Origin: Reticulascus tulasneorum
Taxonomy: Eukaryota > Ascomycota > Sordariomycetes > Glomerellales > Reticulascaceae
Direction of reading: 5' to 3'
Assembly: GCA_001557505.1 (NCBI GenBank)
Contig: LSAX01000004.1
Location: 3,038,001 to 3,102,000 of the forward strand
Length of the DNA: 64,000 nt
Part shown: positions 60,959 through 64,000 of the stretch, piece after piece
Position numbering within the stretch: the first letter of the stretch is position 1
Layout: every line of letters starts with the position of its first letter
The notes under the pieces: model-generated
Database searches by the model: none
What the model saw: only the letters and a program-made list of their open reading frames with translations
What the model was told of the DNA's origin: nothing
Position numbers and translations under genes: made by a program

Positions 60959-61565
60959 CTAGAGAATCTGTTCGTCATAATCTCCTAGTCCAGGCACAGG
61001 AGTCTGAGCTGGAACTGCTTGAGACTTCGTGTCGACAGGAACTTCGGCTTCGTCCATCTCTTCGTCTGTCTCCCAAACCTTGCCACCATCTTCTTCTTCC
61101 TCATCATCTAGATCTTCCTCAGTTGGGAATTTGCTTATCTGAATTGGAATTTGCTTGTTGATCTCGTCCCATCCTTTGCTCCTCGACTGGATGACTCTTG
61201 AATGACCTTTACTCTTCTCGACTTTTGTTATGGTCTTCTCCAGGACAGCTTCCGCTCGGTCCAGCGTTTTCTCTTGTCTTTTCTTTGCCTTGGTACTCAG
61301 CACAGATTTCCTGCCCCTTTTCGTTTTCTTGGTAATTCCTGATCCATGATGCGCAGCTAAGACTGCTGGTCTGAAGTTGACCGACTCTGGCGGGGGCTTT
61401 ACATTCTTTAGGGACTTGTCCGTGTCGATACTCGGCGACGTCGCTCGTCTTGCTGCCCTCGAATGAATCGATTCGGCTACGCAGAAGAGTCAGCTTGAAT
61501 CGAAAGTATAAGGACCTATGATGGCCGTTACCTTTTCGCTTTTTTGATGCTCCTGGTTTGGCCAT
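60959..61565 (-). CDS. alb1: Ribosome biogenesis protein Alb1
   Basis: Small shuttling factor that in yeast binds Arx1 and accompanies pre-60S subunits out of the nucleus. Two exons (61565-61532 and 61476-60959) give about 183 residues: MAKPGASKKRK, then AESIHSRAARRATSPSIDTD. The core SLKNVKPPPESVNFRPAVLA-AHHGSGITKKTKRGRK and LSTKAKKRQEKTLDRAEAV is the family pattern, with basic nuclear-localisation-like clusters. The intron (55 bases, GTAACG donor, TAG acceptor) is required to join start and core in one frame. The C-terminal third turns acidic (DLDDEEEEDGGKVW) and ends GDYDEQIL. It is transcribed divergently from the ubiquitin protease gene, with 464 bases between starts. Confidence 0.9.
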
Positions 61566-62029
61566 TATGCAACAAGCGTTCGATGAAGTGCAATGAATAA
61601 GTCAGAGCGACAGCGCAACAAAAAACTTGTGTGGGGTTCCAGATTTTTTCCTTATCGCATGCCACTATCTTATCGCGATAGCACAGCTGAGGGACAGTGC
61701 TGTAAATAGTGATGGTCGGTCACTGAGGGCTCTCAGGTGGCGCGTTCTGACCAATCTTTTTGGCAGCCTTGTTACCGCGGACTGGCTCCATATTTCAGGG
61801 AGTCTCCACATTGAACACTTGCAAACCACCTACCTTCATTTCTACATTCATCGATCACACGAGCAGCTGCCGGTGACCGTTTTGCGACGACCTTTTGCCT
61901 TCAACCAGCTCTGACGATTCTAATCATGGCCACACTGTTCCCTTCGTTAAATTCCATGCCCATAACCCCTTGAAACTGTTCATAACGTCGCCTTCACTGT
62001 CCTCAACAAATGCAACAGATGTTTACAGG
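61566..62029. promoter_or_regulatory. Short divergent promoter region of Alb1 and the ubiquitin protease
   Basis: The region contains a perfect 10-bp palindrome TATCGCGATA (61671-61680) about 106 bases from the Alb1 start. No factor is assigned. The rightward frame at 61627-61914 is short and featureless. Confidence 0.45.
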
Positions 62030-64000
62030 ATGAATTCCCCACGGTTAGAACTCACGGACCGCCACCACCATCCCAACTCTTACCGAGCACACTATACTCA
62101 AGAACACGCCTGGGATAGACTCACCGGACCGAGCGTGCTGATTTCCATCTTGGCCCTCGTCTTGACGACTATTTACTCTCTTTACGGCACGTCAATCATC
62201 CCAACGCGAATAGCTGCCCGCAGCGCGCCTCAACTTATATGGGACGTCGTCGTCTTCCTTATTCCGTTCCACGTCCTTGCCGTTCTAGACAACTGGTTAC
62301 ACCCATCGCTTTTCCAACTACCGATGCTGCAGACACGGTCGAGTACACATGCTGCGAAGAGCGAACTCCTGGGGAAAATACTGGGAATGGATAGACCTGG
62401 CGGACTCATGGGGACTGTGTCCTCCGCAGGGCGAAGGGGACTCTCGTCCGTCTCCGGCGCCATGATGGCTTTCAAGAGAAATCCCGAGGGCCCACCCGGG
62501 CTGGGAAACCTTGATAACTCCTGCTACCAAAACAGCATTCTCCAGGGCCTGGCTTCGTTGAAGCCGTTCCCGGGATACCTTACAGAATCCTTGTGCGACC
62601 CCGAACTCGATCGACGGAAGGTTGGCGCGACCGACACTTTACGAAATCTCATCGCGGAATTGAACGACACCTCGAATTTTGGGCAGACTTTGTGGACACC
62701 AAGTTCGCTGAAGTCGATGAGCACATGGCAACAGCAAGATGCGCAAGAGTATTTCTCCAAGTTGCTTGACGAGATAGACAGGGAGATTGCCAAGACCGCA
62801 AAGGCATTGCTTAAGGTGCCAGGCTTGGAGACCGAACCCTTGAGCGATGACACGACGACCAGCCAGCATAGTGACGACAGTGGATACCAAAGCCTTTTCT
62901 CTGTCTCCAAGCTTGGCTCGGAACCGAAACCGCTTCGGAATCCTCTTGAGGGAATGGTGGCTCAACGGGTAGCCTGCACTCAATGTGGCTATTCAGAAGG
63001 CCTATCCATGATTCCGTTCAATTGCATGACTCTCAGCCTAGGCACCGACAGCAGCGAACATGACCTATTCGAGCAACTTGACGCGTATACCCATATTGAG
63101 CCTATTGAAGGTGTCGAATGCGGCAAATGTACGCTGCTCAAGGCGCAGCGTCTTCTGGTTACCCTGCTTGAACGTGCCCGGGCAACGGATGCAACTGAGG
63201 AGAGGTTACGGGAACCGATATCCAGATTGGCGGCTGTGGAGGAGGCACTCGAGGACGATGATTTTGACGACAAAACCCTGACTCAGAAGTGCCGATTCCC
63301 ACCGCAATTCAAGGTCAGTTCCACAAAAACAAAGCAAGTTGTGGTCGCTCGTCCGCCACAGAGCCTCGCCATCCACATGAATAGATCTGTCTTCGATGAG
63401 ACGACCGGCTACATGTACAAGAACTCGGCTGCCGTTCGGTTTCCTCTCACTTTGGATCTTGGCCCATGGTGTCTTGGCAGCGCTGGCACTTTGTCGAAAA
63501 GCGCCATACCATCAGGAGAAAAGGTTGGAAATGAATCAACGACGGAAAGCCAGGATAAGCCAGCGGATGAAGAACAATGGCAGCTGGACCCCAAGACATC
63601 GATGATAGCTGGCGACAAGCAGAAGTCTAAATTGACTGGGCCTTTGTACGAACTTAAAGCTGTGGTGACACACTATGGTCGTCACGAGAATGGCCATTAT
63701 ATCTGTTATCGGAAATACCCACGATCTGCTCCTCCAACTGCCGATCCTGGCAAGGATGAAGGCGATACGGTTGATGGAGATGAGGCGACTGAAGAGATTA
63801 AGTCACCTGAAATGGCCCCTGATACCAAGCAACAACCACAAGATGGCGAAGAAGACGACGAAGCCGACATGGAATGGTGGAGACTTAGTGATGAAAACGT
63901 CACCAAAGTCGACGAGGAGATTGTCCTAGCACAAGGGGGGGTCTTCATGTTGTTCTATGACTGTGTGGATCCGACCTTCGCACTGGTGTCCGATGAAGAC
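62030..64000 (+). CDS. Ubiquitin-specific protease, membrane-anchored Ubp1/USP30-like; cut by window edge
   Basis: Cysteine protease that removes ubiquitin. The frame is open from ATG 62030 (MNSPRLELTDRHHH) to the right edge: 657 residues, C-terminus missing. Two hydrophobic segments near residues 36-57 (VLISILALVLTTIYSLYG) and 69-90 (LIWDVVVFLIPFHVLAVLD) suggest a membrane anchor before the catalytic domain, as in yeast Ubp1 and mitochondrial USP30. The Cys box GLGNLDNSCYQNSILQGL places the nucleophile at Cys165; the usual GNTCY reads DNSCY here. WQQQDAQEYFSKLLDEID is the conserved QQDAHEF-type motif. Zinc-ribbon-like pairs CTQCGYSEG and CGKCTLLKAQ follow. The His box HYGRHENGHYICYRK puts the catalytic His at 556, and WWRLSDENV supplies the third residue region. 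A disordered acidic insert (about 570-620) lies between the last two. It shares a divergent promoter with Alb1. Confidence 0.92.
   Translation, partial: MNSPRLELTDRHHHPNSYRAHYTQEHAWDRLTGPSVLISILALVLTTIYSLYGTSIIPTRIAARSAPQLIWDVVVFLIPFHVLAVLDNWLHPSLFQLPMLQTRSSTHAAKSELLGKILGMDRPGGLMGTVSSAGRRGLSSVSGAMMAFKRNPEGPPGLGNLDNSCYQNSILQGLASLKPFPGYLTESLCDPELDRRKVGATDTLRNLIAELNDTSNFGQTLWTPSSLKSMSTWQQQDAQEYFSKLLDEIDREIAKTAKALLKVPGLETEPLSDDTTTSQHSDDSGYQSLFSVSKLGSEPKPLRNPLEGMVAQRVACTQCGYSEGLSMIPFNCMTLSLGTDSSEHDLFEQLDAYTHIEPIEGVECGKCTLLKAQRLLVTLLERARATDATEERLREPISRLAAVEEALEDDDFDDKTLTQKCRFPPQFKVSSTKTKQVVVARPPQSLAIHMNRSVFDETTGYMYKNSAAVRFPLTLDLGPWCLGSAGTLSKSAIPSGEKVGNESTTESQDKPADEEQWQLDPKTSMIAGDKQKSKLTGPLYELKAVVTHYGRHENGHYICYRKYPRSAPPTADPGKDEGDTVDGDEATEEIKSPEMAPDTKQQPQDGEEDDEADMEWWRLSDENVTKVDEEIVLAQGGVFMLFYDCVDPTFALVSDED

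Overview
The window is nuclear DNA of a filamentous ascomycete (Pezizomycotina, most likely Sordariomycetes). The evidence is short spliceosomal introns of about 50-70 bases with GTRNGT donors and CTAAC/CTGAC-like branch points, wide intergenic spaces rich in pyrimidine runs and ACCTACCT-type motifs, and a set of conserved fungal proteins. The species cannot be fixed from this sequence. No mobile element, CRISPR array, rRNA or credible tRNA was seen. Gene models were built by hand from reading frames and splice sites; each spliced model was checked for frame continuity, and boundaries could be off by a base in places.

Layout. 0.5-4.1 kb: a WD40-like plus inositol-polyphosphate 5-phosphatase protein (-). 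4.9-5.5 kb: a small four-exon protein with three micro-exons (+). 6.3-8.1 kb: a CID/RS-rich splicing-type protein with an apparent one-base frameshift (+). 9.2-11.5 kb: the PP2A B56 subunit RTS1 (-). 13.5-15.7 kb: TFIIIC subunit tau95/Sfc1 (+). 17.5-19.5 kb: a BCS1-type AAA ATPase (+). 20.3-23.6 kb: an M16 metalloprotease of the YOL098C type (-), possibly with an extra upstream exon. 25.4-28.4 kb: a Dsl1/ZW10 tethering protein (+). 30.7-34.1 kb: phosphoinositide phospholipase C (-).

34.1-51.4 kb is a 17.3-kb stretch in which I could find no gene on either strand. It carries scattered microsatellites and homopolymer runs and is the most unusual feature of the window.

51.4-55.1 kb: a DHHC palmitoyltransferase of the Pfa3 type and a multi-C2H2 zinc-finger protein (both -). 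56.5-64 kb is a compact housekeeping block: DNA polymerase alpha B subunit POL12 (+, with an MCB-like promoter and a GC-AG intron), MFAP1-like spliceosomal protein (-), ribosome-biogenesis protein Alb1 (-) and a membrane-anchored ubiquitin protease that runs off the right edge (+).

The genes are core cellular functions (phosphoinositide signalling, PP2A, Pol III transcription, mitochondrial chaperoning, Golgi-ER tethering, replication, splicing, ribosome assembly) and do not form a metabolic or defence cluster. Two act on phosphoinositides (5-phosphatase and PLC) but lie about 27 kb apart with no sign of co-regulation. I did not find a convincing new multi-gene system. The points most worth checking are the 17-kb desert, the micro-exon gene, the frameshifted RS protein, the optional M16 leader exon and the Dsl1 lasso.
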